This document shows positions 37,134 to 49,001 of a DNA stretch of 64,000 nt, in pieces. The stretch lies in the NCBI RefSeq assembly GCF_017912535.1, contig NZ_JAERQK010000001.1:682001-746000 (forward strand). The letters run 5' to 3'. Source of the stretch: Motiliproteus sediminis (lineage in GTDB: Bacteria; Pseudomonadota; Gammaproteobacteria; Pseudomonadales; Balneatricaceae). A program made the position numbers and the translations under genes. Below the pieces are notes generated by a model. That model worked only from the letters and a program-made list of their open reading frames with translations. It was not told where the DNA came from and searched no databases. Numbering within the stretch: the first letter of the stretch is position 1; every line of letters begins with the position of its first letter.

Positions 37134-37239
37134 CCGGTTCTCCTCCGCCAGCGCTGCCGCGTTACTATCGGCTCGGTGGCGTTGCACTTTTCGCTCCTCA
37201 AGGGCTCAATATGAACTCAGTCTAATTGTAGAAGCGCAC

Positions 37240-38256
37240 ATGGACAGTATTACCCAAATAGCCCTCGGGGCCTCGGTTGCAACCGCCGTCATGGGCCGCA
37301 AAGCTGGTTTTCGAGCGCCCCTTTGGGGGGCGGCACTGGGCACCCTGCCCGACCTGGATGTGCTGATACCCATGGGGGGAGCCGTAGCCGACTTTACCTA
37401 CCATCGCAGCTTCAGCCATTCACTGCTGGTGCTCGCCGCGCTTTCGCCGGCCCTGAGCTGGCTGATCCGCCGCTGCCACCCCTCACTTGCCCACCATCGG
37501 CGCAGTTGGCTCTGGATGGTGCTGCTGGTGTTGCTGACGCACCCGCTGCTGGATGCATTTACCATCTACGGGACCCAGCTGCTCTGGCCGCTGGACCCCA
37601 CCCCGGTGGGGCTGGGCAGCATTTTTATCATCGACCCGCTGTATACCCTGCCGCTGCTGCTCGGGTGTGGCCTGTTTCTGGCGCTGCGCAACAACCAGCG
37701 CGGCTTGCGAGCCAATGCCGTCGGGCTGGTGTTGAGCAGTCTTTACCTGCTATGGAGCGCCGTGGTTCAGCAACACGTCGAACAGCGGGCGCACCAGCAG
37801 CTAGGCAACAGCCTTCAGCCCCACAGCCGGGTGTTGGTGCAACCAGCCCCGTTTACCACCCTGTTATGGCGGGTACTGATTGTCGACGCCAACCGTTACT
37901 CCATCGGGTTCTATGCGCTGAGTGACGGCGATCAGCCGATCCAGCTGCGACACTACGCCAACCACGAGTCCCTACTACGCACCTTGGATAACCACTGGCC
38001 GGTAGAGCGGTTACGCTGGTTCACCAAGGGTTTCTACAGCGTCCGGTCCTCGGCCGAAGGAGTGATCATGCAGGATCTTCGCATGGGGCTTGAACCGGAC
38101 TACGTGTTTCAGTTCAAGGTGGCCCACTGGCAAGATGAGCAGCTTATTCCAATCACCGACGAGCGCATTCCCAGTCAGCGCTCATTGCACCGCCTTGCGC
38201 CGATGTGGGCCCGGATCTGGCGTCGCCCCGCCGATGATCAAGCACCGGGGTTCTGA
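37240..38256 (+). CDS. YdjM-family membrane-bound metal-dependent hydrolase
   Basis: The 338-residue protein starts MDSITQIALGA, has the conserved metal-ligand positions of the YdjM/LexA-regulated membrane hydrolase family (PDLD and the YHRSFSHS stretch near residues 37-62, THPLLDAF near 105) and several membrane helices in the first 180 residues. The last 150 residues are soluble. The family has hydrolase features but no agreed substrate. I find no LexA box upstream. It starts 106 bases from the divergent binding-protein gene. Confidence 0.78.
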   Translation: MDSITQIALGASVATAVMGRKAGFRAPLWGAALGTLPDLDVLIPMGGAVADFTYHRSFSHSLLVLAALSPALSWLIRRCHPSLAHHRRSWLWMVLLVLLTHPLLDAFTIYGTQLLWPLDPTPVGLGSIFIIDPLYTLPLLLGCGLFLALRNNQRGLRANAVGLVLSSLYLLWSAVVQQHVEQRAHQQLGNSLQPHSRVLVQPAPFTTLLWRVLIVDANRYSIGFYALSDGDQPIQLRHYANHESLLRTLDNHWPVERLRWFTKGFYSVRSSAEGVIMQDLRMGLEPDYVFQFKVAHWQDEQLIPITDERIPSQRSLHRLAPMWARIWRRPADDQAPGF

Positions 38257-38260
38257 GCTT

Positions 38261-38734
38261 TTATTCGCTAAGCACGTGCATCAGGTCACTCCAGCGGCGG
38301 TAGATAGTGCCACCGCTGGAGCGGATGAAGTACTCCACCTGGAGGTTGACCACACTCCCCAGATTGTCGCAGGAAAATCGAAAATCGCCGCGGTAGCCGA
38401 TAACGCGTTTATTGCGCGCAAAAGCATAGCCAATCTCTGCTGCCGTGCCCGAGTCAACGTCAACGCCGTCAAGGTTTGCGAGCACCCAGTCGCAGCGGTC
38501 AATCGCCTCCACGTTGACCGCGCCGATCTGCACATTAAGCGCTGCTAACCTTTGCCGCTGACGGTTGAGGTCCGGTTCGGCCAATGCCGCCGCCAACTCA
38601 TCGCTTTCGTTCAGCGCCCAGGGGTCCAACAACTCAAATCCTAGCCGGCTCAGATCGCTCAGCACACGCTGATGAAACAGCTGCCCAGCCTCAGAAAATC
38701 CCAACGGGCCAGCCAAATAGACTTTCTCTCTCAT
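38261..38734 (-). CDS. Nucleoside 2-deoxyribosyltransferase-like protein
   Basis: The 157-residue protein begins VYLAGPLGFS, the nucleotide-binding opening of the nucleoside 2-deoxyribosyltransferase family, and has the DSGTAAEIGYAFA segment with the catalytic glutamate (VDVDSGTAAEIG) and the NLQVEYF ending. It should act on deoxynucleosides or nucleoside phosphates in salvage. The family is broad, so substrate is not fixed. The stop lies four bases from the stop of the convergent YdjM-like gene. Confidence 0.8.
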   Translation of the reverse strand: MREKVYLAGPLGFSEAGQLFHQRVLSDLSRLGFELLDPWALNESDELAAALAEPDLNRQRQRLAALNVQIGAVNVEAIDRCDWVLANLDGVDVDSGTAAEIGYAFARNKRVIGYRGDFRFSCDNLGSVVNLQVEYFIRSSGGTIYRRWSDLMHVLSE

Positions 38735-38779
38735 CGGTTCACTCGCATAAATGCCACCGCTGCTGTTGGGGGCCTGCGT

Positions 38780-39535
38780 TCAAGCCAGAGGTTTCAATCC
38801 GAACACCAGCTTGTTAAGGGGGTAGCCAAGTGTCTTGGCGCGCAGTTTGGCCGCCGCCAGCAGACGCCTCGGTGCCAACTCAGGGGTTCTGCCCTTGAAC
38901 GCGAACAGAATGATATTGCCTTCCTCCACCGGGCAGAGCCACAGGCCGCCATCAAAAAGTTCCCCGACGGTGCATTGCAAACCCCGGTCTAGCGAGCGCT
39001 CATCGCCCCAGAGGTTAAGCACCAATACACCATCGTCGTTGAGGCTATGGTAACAGTCCGCCAAAAACTCCGGTGCTTGCAAGCAGGCATCCATACCTTC
39101 ATCGGTATAAAGATCAGCCATCAGCAAATCGTAACCAGCCTCGTTGAGGCCGAGATAATCGCGAGCGTCACTGATGACCAGTTGCAGCCTCTGATCCGGC
39201 ATAAAGCTGAACCATTCAGTCGCCACATTGACCACAGCGCGGCGCAACTCAACCACGGTAACAGCACGAACATCAGCCTGGGTGAGTAGAGCGTTTACCA
39301 GGCTACCCGCCCCCAAACCCAGCACCAGAACATCCCCCGGTGCCGGCACCACCAGCAGCGCCAGCATCATCGCCTGAGCGTATTGATGCACCAGCGTATG
39401 AGGAGCCCCCATCAGCATACAGCTTTGCTCGCCGCCCTCACCAAAGGCGAGATAACGATACGGGGGCAACTCGTACACGCTCACCGGCCCCCACTCGTCA
39501 TAGCAGCGGAAAACTTCTTTGCCCGGTATCGACAT
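38780..39535 (-). CDS. Spermidine-synthase-like methyltransferase-fold protein
   Basis: The 251-residue protein has the Rossmann core of the spermidine synthase family: DVLVLGLGAGSLVNALL (SAM-type binding loop, about residues 68-84), VVELRR and the DARDYL segment. It lacks the full N-terminal beta domain and the exact DxxTPxGPA-type motif of SpeE, so a true aminopropyltransferase role is not assured. It is a single gene between the deoxyribosyltransferase-like gene and fumC, on the same strand as both. Confidence 0.7.
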   Translation of the reverse strand: MSIPGKEVFRCYDEWGPVSVYELPPYRYLAFGEGGEQSCMLMGAPHTLVHQYAQAMMLALLVVPAPGDVLVLGLGAGSLVNALLTQADVRAVTVVELRRAVVNVATEWFSFMPDQRLQLVISDARDYLGLNEAGYDLLMADLYTDEGMDACLQAPEFLADCYHSLNDDGVLVLNLWGDERSLDRGLQCTVGELFDGGLWLCPVEEGNIILFAFKGRTPELAPRRLLAAAKLRAKTLGYPLNKLVFGLKPLA

Positions 39536-39608
39536 ATCCGACCTGTGATTGGAAAAAACGCAGTATAACGGCTACCGAGGGTTAACAAGGGTAAAAATCA
39601 ACACCCGG

Positions 39609-41003
39609 TTAATTTTCACGCTCGGGCCGGCACAACCGCAGCGGGTCCAGCAGCTGCTCCAGGGTTTCCCGGTCAAGGTCGGTCAGCTCGGCAGCCACAT
39701 CGATAACGGCACGCCCCTCGGCATAGGCTTGTTTCGCTATCCGAGCACCGAGGTCATAACCGATCTGGTTGTTTAATGCGGTTACCAGAATCGGATTGCG
39801 CGCCACCTTGGCTGCAGCCGCATCAACGTTCACCGTCAGTCCGACCAGTACCTTATCTGCCAGCAGTACCGCGGCATTGGTGGTCAACTCTATGCTTTGC
39901 ACCAGATTATGGATGATCAGCGGCAGCGCGACGTTGAGTTGAAAGCTGCCACTCTGCCCTCCCAACGTTACCGCCGTGTCATTACCAATGACCTGATATC
40001 CGGCCATCACCACGGCCTCGGGAATGACCGGATTGACTTTGCCCGGCATGATGCTGCTACCGGGTTGCAGCTCGGGCAACACCCACTCACCCAAACCCGC
40101 GAGCGGGCCGCTTCCGCCCCAGCGCAGGTCATTGGCGATCTTGATCAGCGCAACAGCCAAAACCCGCAACTGGCCACTCAGCTCTACGGCTGTATCCTGT
40201 GCACTCATGGCGGCAAAGTGATTATCAGCCACGCGAAATCGCACTCCGGTTCGCTGGGTTAGCCACTCACATACGGCGGCTGCACTTCCGGGCAAGGCGT
40301 TTACGCCGCTACCCACCGCGGTTCCCCCCAACGCCAACTGCTGCAACCGGGGTAGCGTTCCCTCAAGGCGCTGCTGACACAGCGCCAGCTGCGCCCGCCA
40401 GCCACTCATCTCCTGCGCGAAAGTGATCGGCAGCGCGTCCATCAGATGGGTTCGGCCAGTTTTTACCACCTGATCCAGCTCCGTTTCACGATTCTCAAGG
40501 GTACGCTGCAGATGCTCCAACGCCGGTATCAACCGCTCAACCACCAGCAGTGCCGAGGCCAGATGCAGGCAGGATGGAATCACGTCATTCGAACTCTGCC
40601 CATGGTTTACGTCGTCATTGGGATGAACATCGGCTCCCGTTGCGCGAGCCGCCAGGGTTGCAATCACCTCGTTGGCGTTCATGTTACTGCTGGTCGCTGA
40701 CCCGGTCTGAAACACTTCGACCGGAAAGTGGTTGTCATAGCTGCCATCAGCAACCGACTCCGCCGCTGCAACGATGGCGGCGGCGGTGCGCTCCGACAGG
40801 GCTCCCGCCTGGGCGTTGGCGGTGGCATAACCTGCCTTGATCAACCCCAAGGCGCGCAAAAAGGCGCGCGGCATAAGAATACCGCTCAAGGTGAAGTTGT
40901 TCACCGCGCGCTGGGTTTGAGCGCCATAGAGTGCGTGAGCGGGAACCTTAACCGTCCCCAGGCTGTCTGTTTCGGTTCGAAAGCTATCCGATTCGCTAGA
41001 CAT
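39609..41003 (-). CDS. fumC: Class II fumarate hydratase
   Basis: The 464-residue protein is a full-length class II fumarase. The signature GSSIMPGKVNP, with the loop serine that acts as catalytic base, is at about residues 317-327, and the GRTHLMDA block precedes it. It interconverts fumarate and malate in the TCA cycle without an iron-sulfur cluster. I prefer fumarase over aspartase or argininosuccinate lyase from the N-terminal RTETDSLGTVKVPAHALYGA opening. It is divergent from the GST-like gene. Confidence 0.93.
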   Translation of the reverse strand: MSSESDSFRTETDSLGTVKVPAHALYGAQTQRAVNNFTLSGILMPRAFLRALGLIKAGYATANAQAGALSERTAAAIVAAAESVADGSYDNHFPVEVFQTGSATSSNMNANEVIATLAARATGADVHPNDDVNHGQSSNDVIPSCLHLASALLVVERLIPALEHLQRTLENRETELDQVVKTGRTHLMDALPITFAQEMSGWRAQLALCQQRLEGTLPRLQQLALGGTAVGSGVNALPGSAAAVCEWLTQRTGVRFRVADNHFAAMSAQDTAVELSGQLRVLAVALIKIANDLRWGGSGPLAGLGEWVLPELQPGSSIMPGKVNPVIPEAVVMAGYQVIGNDTAVTLGGQSGSFQLNVALPLIIHNLVQSIELTTNAAVLLADKVLVGLTVNVDAAAAKVARNPILVTALNNQIGYDLGARIAKQAYAEGRAVIDVAAELTDLDRETLEQLLDPLRLCRPEREN

Positions 41004-41148
41004 GGTGGCATCCTCCGTCGCTGACTCGTTGTGCAGGATAGTTGGCTACCGGCCGACATGCCTTCAGAGGGCGCCGCAACGGCGGCCGGAACTGGCTACA
41101 ATCAAATTACACCCCGGCATCCCACCGGTATCAGACTTTGAGAACGAG

Positions 41149-41883
41149 ATGATCACACTCTATTTCTGGACCACACCAAACGGCTACAAGCCGCTGATAT
41201 TACTGAATGAGCTGGGAATCGATTACCGGATAGAACCAGTCAATATCTCTACCGGCGCGCAGTTCGAGAAAGGTTTTCTCGCCATCGCGCCCAACAACCG
41301 CATACCAGCCATCATCGACGATGCGCCGGTCGATGGTGAGGGGCCCCTGTCACTGTTCGAATCCGGGGCGATTCTGGAGTATCTTGCCGACAAGCGGGGG
41401 CAGCTGTTACCGTCGCCTGCGCAGCCGCGCCAGCGTTTCGAGGTATTGCAATGGCTTTACTGGCAGATGGGAGGGCTCGGCCCCATGGCCGGTCAGAACC
41501 ATCATTTTGTGCAATATGCACCGCAACAGATTGCGTACGCCATCCAGCGTTATGTCAACGAAACCTCAAGGTTGTATGCGGTTATGAACAAACAGCTCGC
41601 GGCGCAGGAGTTTCTCGCAGGGAATTACTCGATCGCCGACATCGCCTGCTACCCCTGGATAGTCCCACATGCCAAGCAGCGCCAGAATCTGGCCGATTAC
41701 CCGCACCTTCAGGCCTGGTTCGAGCGCATCGGAGAGCGACCGGCGGTGAAAGCGGCCTACACCGAAGGAGCAGCGATAAATACCAACGCAACGGTGACCG
41801 AGGAGTCGCGCACGCTGCTGTTCGGGCAGAGTGCCGATACCGTAGCGCGCAACCCCAGCGTTCAGCCGCCCTACAGGAGTTGA
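41149..41883 (+). CDS. YfcG/YghU-like glutathione S-transferase
   Basis: The protein is 244 residues from the ATG at 41149; the frame is open 49 codons further upstream but that part looks non-coding. It has the N-terminal thioredoxin fold with YFWTTPNGYKP and the NNRIPAI motif (cis-proline), then ESGAILEYLA and an all-helical C-terminal domain. The TPNG opening, with threonine rather than cysteine or serine, is typical of the YfcG/YghU group of GSH-dependent disulfide reductases. The next gene starts six bases after its stop and may be co-transcribed. Confidence 0.82.
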   Translation: MITLYFWTTPNGYKPLILLNELGIDYRIEPVNISTGAQFEKGFLAIAPNNRIPAIIDDAPVDGEGPLSLFESGAILEYLADKRGQLLPSPAQPRQRFEVLQWLYWQMGGLGPMAGQNHHFVQYAPQQIAYAIQRYVNETSRLYAVMNKQLAAQEFLAGNYSIADIACYPWIVPHAKQRQNLADYPHLQAWFERIGERPAVKAAYTEGAAINTNATVTEESRTLLFGQSADTVARNPSVQPPYRS

Positions 41884-41889
41884 TGCCAA

Positions 41890-42537
41890 ATGCGTTATAA
41901 CTTCCTGCCTATCGCCCTCATCTTGATGGTCGTGGCAACCAGAGCCACCGCAGGAACCGATGCCTATGGCGATGTCGGACTGCAGGCGTTCGCCGGCCAC
42001 CCCTTGCATGAGAAACTAACCGAAAACGAACGCCAACTGCTGCACCGCCGTCTTCCGCAACTGTTGGATCGTCGGGAGAGTCTGTCGCTTGAACCACTTG
42101 AGAGGGTTCACCCCGAGCGTGCACTCTATGTATCCACTGGAGCGCCCTATCAGCTCGATGACATCACCTGCCGTATGCTCAGGATTGATCTGAGTGACAA
42201 CGCCGGAGGCCACAGCCAGCATCCCTTTGAACTATGCCGACACCGCGGGGGATGGCGAATAGATAACCGCTTGGACCAGTTGATTAGACCCACTGACATC
42301 AGCCTGCTCAAACAGCAGCTGCAGCAGCTGGTTGATAGTGAGGATCCCGAGCAACGGCGCTGGACCAACGTCGATAGCGGTAATACAACCGAGTTAACGC
42401 TGCATGCCCCGCAGATGCATGAAGGCCAGCGCTGTCGATTCGCTTCCATCAAACTCACGCACGCGGAGGGAGCCAGCGCTCGAGGGCACTACCGTTTTTG
42501 CCGCAACAGTGAAGGGGACTGGGTTCGGCACAACTAA
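41890..42537 (+). CDS. Exported protein with a duplicated two-cysteine module
   Basis: The 215-residue protein has a signal peptide ending at ATA (about residue 21). It contains two similar modules. In the first, C94 and C116 are 22 residues apart and followed by RHRGGW; in the second, C172 and C194 are also 22 apart and followed by RNSEGDW. Each pair probably forms a disulfide in the periplasm. The module resembles the C-terminal region of some surface-antigen (17 kDa) lipoproteins, but I am not sure of the family. It follows the GST-like gene by six bases. Confidence 0.7.
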   Translation: MRYNFLPIALILMVVATRATAGTDAYGDVGLQAFAGHPLHEKLTENERQLLHRRLPQLLDRRESLSLEPLERVHPERALYVSTGAPYQLDDITCRMLRIDLSDNAGGHSQHPFELCRHRGGWRIDNRLDQLIRPTDISLLKQQLQQLVDSEDPEQRRWTNVDSGNTTELTLHAPQMHEGQRCRFASIKLTHAEGASARGHYRFCRNSEGDWVRHN

Positions 42538-42555
42538 GGGTGCCCGGCTACCGGC

Positions 42556-43332
42556 TCAGGCTGCGCCGGGAAAGAGTCGCTGAAAATTACTGCCACTTGC
42601 GTCGATGACCGCGTCCACCGAAAGTTGTTTCACCTCGGCAATACACTCGGCGACTCGACGCACATACTGTGGCTCATTACTTCGACCTCGGTAAGGAGCC
42701 GGTGTGAGATAAGGGGCGTCGGTTTCAACCAGTAAGCGATCAAGGGGCGTTTGGCGCACGACATCACGCAGCGGTGCGGCGTTACGGAAAGTAATAATGC
42801 CGGAAAAGGAGATATGCAGTCCCAGCGCCAAAGCTTGCTCGGCCATCTCCCAACTTTCGGTGAAACAGTGAAGCACGCCCCCTGCCTTCAGCGACGCATG
42901 CTCGCGCAATAATGCCAAGGTATCCTGTTGCGCTTCACGGGTATGGACTATCACCGGCTTGCCGACTTCGTTCGCTACTCGCAAGTGCAGGCGAAACGCC
43001 TCCAGCTGTGCGGCCCGGGTATCAGCACCATAGTGGTAATCCAGTCCGGTCTCGCCGACCGCCACCACGCGCGGATGACCCACCTGTTCTAACAGGGAAT
43101 CTGCCGTTAACAGCGCGATTTCGTCGCTCAGCGGATGCACCCCGGCACTGGCAAACACCTCGGGATAGGGGGCGACGACGTCCATCATCGACGGCCAGCA
43201 AGCCAGATCGGTGGCTACACAGAGGATGCGCTCAACACCGGCGTCGCGTGAACGCGCGATGATCGCATCCATAGCATCGGGCTGGTCCGCCAACTGGAGC
43301 CGGTCCAGGTGACAGTGGGAATCTACAAGCAT
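42556..43332 (-). CDS. tatD: TatD-family metal-dependent deoxyribonuclease
   Basis: The 258-residue protein is a TIM-barrel amidohydrolase with the opening VDSHCHLD (metal-binding histidines), the GETGLDYHY glutamate motif near residue 92, the VIVHTREA and HCFT segments, and a C-terminal ETDAPYL. This is the TatD/YcfH family, a DNase or phosphodiesterase. It is the last gene of the gph-to-tatD cluster and sits downstream of holB and pilZ, as in Pseudomonas. I use the symbol broadly; in E. coli the ortholog here is ycfH. Confidence 0.88.
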   Translation of the reverse strand: MLVDSHCHLDRLQLADQPDAMDAIIARSRDAGVERILCVATDLACWPSMMDVVAPYPEVFASAGVHPLSDEIALLTADSLLEQVGHPRVVAVGETGLDYHYGADTRAAQLEAFRLHLRVANEVGKPVIVHTREAQQDTLALLREHASLKAGGVLHCFTESWEMAEQALALGLHISFSGIITFRNAAPLRDVVRQTPLDRLLVETDAPYLTPAPYRGRSNEPQYVRRVAECIAEVKQLSVDAVIDASGSNFQRLFPGAA

Positions 43333-43337
43333 GGGGA

Positions 43338-43688
43338 CTACATGGTGTGGGTTAAGCGGCCGGTGCCCAAGGCGCCGGCAAGATAGGTCTCGATTTTGGT
43401 TACCACGGTGGTGTCATCAGCGCTGAGCTGAATACCAATGCCGGCCTTTTTGCCCCCCTGAGCCCCCCGGGGCGTCACCCAGATCACTTTGCCGCTGATC
43501 GGGATCTTATCCGGCTCTTCCATCAGATCCAGCAACATGAACACCTCTTCGCCGAGGTGATAATCGCGTTGGGTAGGTACGAACAGCCCGCCGTTTTTAA
43601 CGTAAGGCATGAAGCTGCGGTACAGTTCGTCTTTAGACTTGATAGTCAAAGACAAGATACCATGGCTGGCGCGAGGGCTTACTGACAT
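43338..43688 (-). CDS. PilZ domain protein
   Basis: The 116-residue protein consists of one PilZ domain: YVKNGGLFVPT, a beta-barrel core with GKVIWVTPRG, and AGIGIQLS. The canonical c-di-GMP-binding RxxxR and (D/N)xSxxG residues are not evident, which fits the type IV pilus PilZ subgroup found between holB and tatD in Pseudomonas. It may act in pilus assembly rather than bind c-di-GMP. It lies five bases from both its neighbours and is in the cluster operon. Confidence 0.82.
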   Translation of the reverse strand: MSVSPRASHGILSLTIKSKDELYRSFMPYVKNGGLFVPTQRDYHLGEEVFMLLDLMEEPDKIPISGKVIWVTPRGAQGGKKAGIGIQLSADDTTVVTKIETYLAGALGTGRLTHTM

Positions 43689-43692
43689 CCAC

Positions 43693-46400
<2,708 letters not shown>

Positions 46401-46401
<1 letters not shown>

Positions 46402-47237
46402 TATCCGGCCTCCGCGCCAGTGATCCAGTCGCGCAAGGTATGGGCCGCTGCAATACTGTCATACCGGTGTCCATGAAACTGCGCTACGGGCCAGGCGCCG
46501 ATGAGCGAGTTGGTCAGCACCAGCGCATCGGCCTCAACCAACTGCGCAACGGTCAGATCGTCAATTTCCACCGTCACACCACATCTACGAGCGCGCTCGA
46601 TCACCACCTCTCGGGCGATGCCGGCAACCCCCGAACGGGACAGTGACGGTGTCACCAGGCATGCACCAAAGTGGGCGAACAGGTTACTGCAAGTACCCTC
46701 AACTACCCGCCCAGCGTAATCACACAACAGACCTTCCTGCTCGTTGGCGGCCAATTCCATCCGCGCTAACACCTGCTCTAAGCGATTAAGATGCTTTATA
46801 CCGGCCAACTGCGGCTGCTCGGCGAGGCGGGTCTGACACAACCGCACTGCCACGCCCTCGGTAAGGTAAGAACCCGGATAATCTGGTGCAGGGCTCAGCC
46901 GTACAATCCGGCGCGGCGCGGCAGAGCGGTCAACGGCGTAGCCGCGTCCAGAGCTGCCCCGGGTAACAATCAGCTTAACGACCCCGACGGGGGGCATGAG
47001 TGGCGATTGTGATAACAAGCACATGATATCGGCGTGCAGCCTGTCGGCTAAGCCGTCATGGGGGATCAACAGCCGCTCGCATCCGCGCAACAGACGCTCC
47101 AGATGGCGATGCAACCAGCGCGGCTTACCGTCGATAATGGCGATCGTTTCAAACACACCATCACCGTACGCCAGCCCCCGGTCATCGACCGGAAGAGCGT
47201 CTACCCACGCGCCATCAACGAGAACTGACAAGGTCAT
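46401..47237 (-). CDS. pabC: Aminodeoxychorismate lyase
   Basis: The 278-residue PLP enzyme of fold type IV starts VDGAWVDALPVDDRGLAYGDGVFET, and the catalytic lysine lies in GIKHLNRLEQ (about residue 145). It makes p-aminobenzoate and pyruvate from the PabB product. Similarity to D-amino-acid and branched-chain aminotransferases is expected, but the position between fabF and mltG makes PabC the natural call. It starts 38 bases after the fabF stop. Confidence 0.9.
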
Positions 47238-47275
47238 CGCGAAGAGGCGGGCCTAACGGTCCGCCATCCCCCGGA

Positions 47276-48517
47276 TCAAGAGACTTTGCGGAAGACGAGC
47301 GAACCGTTGGTTCCGCCAAAGCCGAAAGAGTTCGAGATAACACCCTCAATCGCGATCTGCTGCGCCTGATGCGCCACATAATCGAGATCGCATCCCTCGG
47401 AAGGGTTGTCGAGATTGATCGTGGGTGGGGCCACCTGGTCGCGAATAGCCAAGACCGAGAAGATCGCTTCCACTGCACCGGCCGCACCCAGCAAGTGACC
47501 AATCATCGATTTGGTCGAACTCATCCGCACCTTTTTGGCGGCCTCACCCAACACGCGCTTGGCAGCGTTGGATTCAGCGATGTCGCCCGCTGGCGTGGAG
47601 GTGCCATGAGCATTAATGTAGTGAATCTGGTCAAGATTCATTCCTGAGTCTTTGATCGCTGCTGCCATCGCAGCCGCTGCACCGGAACCGTCTTCTGGCG
47701 GAGCGGTCATGTGGTAGGCGTCACCGCTCATACCAAAACCGGCCACTTCAGCGTAGATCTTGGCACCACGCGCCTTGGCAAATTCATACTCTTCCAGCAC
47801 CAGCACCCCGGCACCATCGCTGAGCACAAAGCCATCACGATCACGATCCCAAGGACGGCTGGCCGCCTGCGGGTCGTCATTGCGGGTAGATAGCGCACGG
47901 GCGGCGGAGAAGCCGCCCAAACCCAACGGCGTGGTGGCCATTTCGGCGCCACCGGCGACCATCGCATCCGCATCGCCGTAGGCGATCATCCGCGCTGCCG
48001 CGCCGATATTATGGGTACCGGTGGTACAAGCGGTGGTAATAGCGATGTTAGGGCCGCGCATGCCGTAACGGATAGACAGATTACCGGCAATCATATTGAT
48101 AATACTGCCGGGCACGAAAAAGGGAGAGATTTTGCGCGGTCCGCTAGCTTCAAGCAGCGAATGATTGCGCTCAATCATCGGCAGACCGCCGATGCCGGAG
48201 CCGATAGCCATACCGATGCGACCGGCGTTGTCTTCGGTAACTTCAAGACCGGAATCTTCAATCGCCTGCACGCCCGCTGCCATGCCGTACTGGATGAACA
48301 GATCCATCTTGCGGGCATCTTTGGGGTTCATATACAGGCTGGCATCGAAGTTCTTCACCGAGCCGCCAAAACGGGTGTTATAGGCAGAAACATCAAAGTG
48401 TTCGAGCGGCGCAATACCGCTCTTACCCGCCAATATGTTATCCCACGTCTCTTTGACCGTGTTACCGACCGGGCTCAACATGCCCAGTCCGGTAACGACA
48501 ACCCTTCTCCGAGACAT
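47276..48517 (-). CDS. fabF: 3-oxoacyl-ACP synthase II
   Basis: The 413-residue condensing enzyme has the N-terminal [16 protein letters not shown], the nucleophile cysteine in [10 protein letters not shown] (about residue 164), the histidine motifs HGTSTP (about 304) and GHLLGAAG (about 341). It extends acyl-ACP in the fatty acid cycle and, as FabF, helps make cis-vaccenate. It follows acpP after an intrinsic terminator, so its level is probably set by read-through from acpP. Confidence 0.94.
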   Translation of the reverse strand: MSRRRVVVTGLGMLSPVGNTVKETWDNILAGKSGIAPLEHFDVSAYNTRFGGSVKNFDASLYMNPKDARKMDLFIQYGMAAGVQAIEDSGLEVTEDNAGRIGMAIGSGIGGLPMIERNHSLLEASGPRKISPFFVPGSIINMIAGNLSIRYGMRGPNIAITTACTTGTHNIGAAARMIAYGDADAMVAGGAEMATTPLGLGGFSAARALSTRNDDPQAASRPWDRDRDGFVLSDGAGVLVLEEYEFAKARGAKIYAEVAGFGMSGDAYHMTAPPEDGSGAAAAMAAAIKDSGMNLDQIHYINAHGTSTPAGDIAESNAAKRVLGEAAKKVRMSSTKSMIGHLLGAAGAVEAIFSVLAIRDQVAPPTINLDNPSEGCDLDYVAHQAQQIAIEGVISNSFGFGGTNGSLVFRKVS

Positions 48518-48542
48518 CGCTATCCTCCAAAAACTCTAACTC

Positions 48543-48578
48543 AAAAGAAAAGCCGCACTATGTCCATAGAGCGGCTTT
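48543..48578 (-). terminator. Terminator between acpP and fabF
   Basis: AAAGCCGC and GCGGCTTT pair, with an inner CTATG/CATAG stem and one A-A mismatch between them. On the minus strand U-rich sequence follows. It lies 30 bases after the acpP stop and would make acpP mRNA much more abundant than fabF mRNA. Confidence 0.8.
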
Positions 48579-48605
48579 CCGATAACGAATGTTCAGTACG
48601 TAAGA

Positions 48606-48839
48606 TTACTGGTTAGCTTCGATGTACGCGATCGCCAGCTTAACAGTAGTAATCTTCTCTGCTTCTTCGTCAGGAATCTCAGTTTCGAACTCTTCTTCCA
48701 GAGCCATAACCAGCTCAACGGTGTCCAGAGAGTCAGCGCCCAGATCTTCAACGAAAGAGGCATCGCTTGTTACTTCTTCTTCTTTGACGCCCAGCTGCTC
48801 AGCAACAATCTTTTTTACGCGCTCTTCGATAGTACTCAT
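48606..48839 (-). CDS. acpP: Acyl carrier protein
   Basis: The 77-residue acidic protein has the phosphopantetheine attachment site DSL at 36-38, with Ser37, in the standard [18 protein letters not shown] helix-II segment. It carries growing acyl chains for fatty acid and phospholipid synthesis. Its own promoter (48959-48986) and the downstream terminator indicate a separate strong transcript. The length and sequence are typical of gammaproteobacterial AcpP. Confidence 0.97.
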   Translation of the reverse strand: MSTIEERVKKIVAEQLGVKEEEVTSDASFVEDLGADSLDTVELVMALEEEFETEIPDEEAEKITTVKLAIAYIEANQ

Positions 48840-48925
48840 AATTCTTCCTACTTGTTATGAACGAAGTTCCCAGCAATGCGATTGGATCATCCCCAGATTA
48901 CAACATCGCCGGCTATAAATCGGTT

Positions 48926-48956
48926 CCCCTTCCGCCGCAGTGGCCGGATGAAGGGG
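48926..48956 (-). promoter_or_regulatory. Leader hairpin of acpP
   Basis: CCCCTTC and GAAGGGG (7-bp stem, with a CCG/CGG pair inside the loop) lie at the very start of the predicted acpP transcript. A 5'-terminal hairpin of this kind often protects mRNA from decay. No U-run follows, so it is not a terminator for fabG. Confidence 0.4.
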
Positions 48957-48958
48957 AC

Positions 48959-48986
48959 ATTATCAACAAAATGACGAAAAATACAA
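48959..48986 (-). promoter_or_regulatory. Predicted acpP promoter
   Basis: On the minus strand TTGTAT (48981-48986) and GATAAT (48959-48964) are 16 bases apart, in the 162-base gap between fabG and acpP. This would give a leader of about 110 nt. Confidence 0.55.
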
Positions 48987-49001
48987 TTATTCTGTGGCCG
49001 A

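Noticed and set aside
37188-37239. LexA box upstream of the YdjM-like gene
   Set aside because: No CTGT-N8-ACAG pattern is present.
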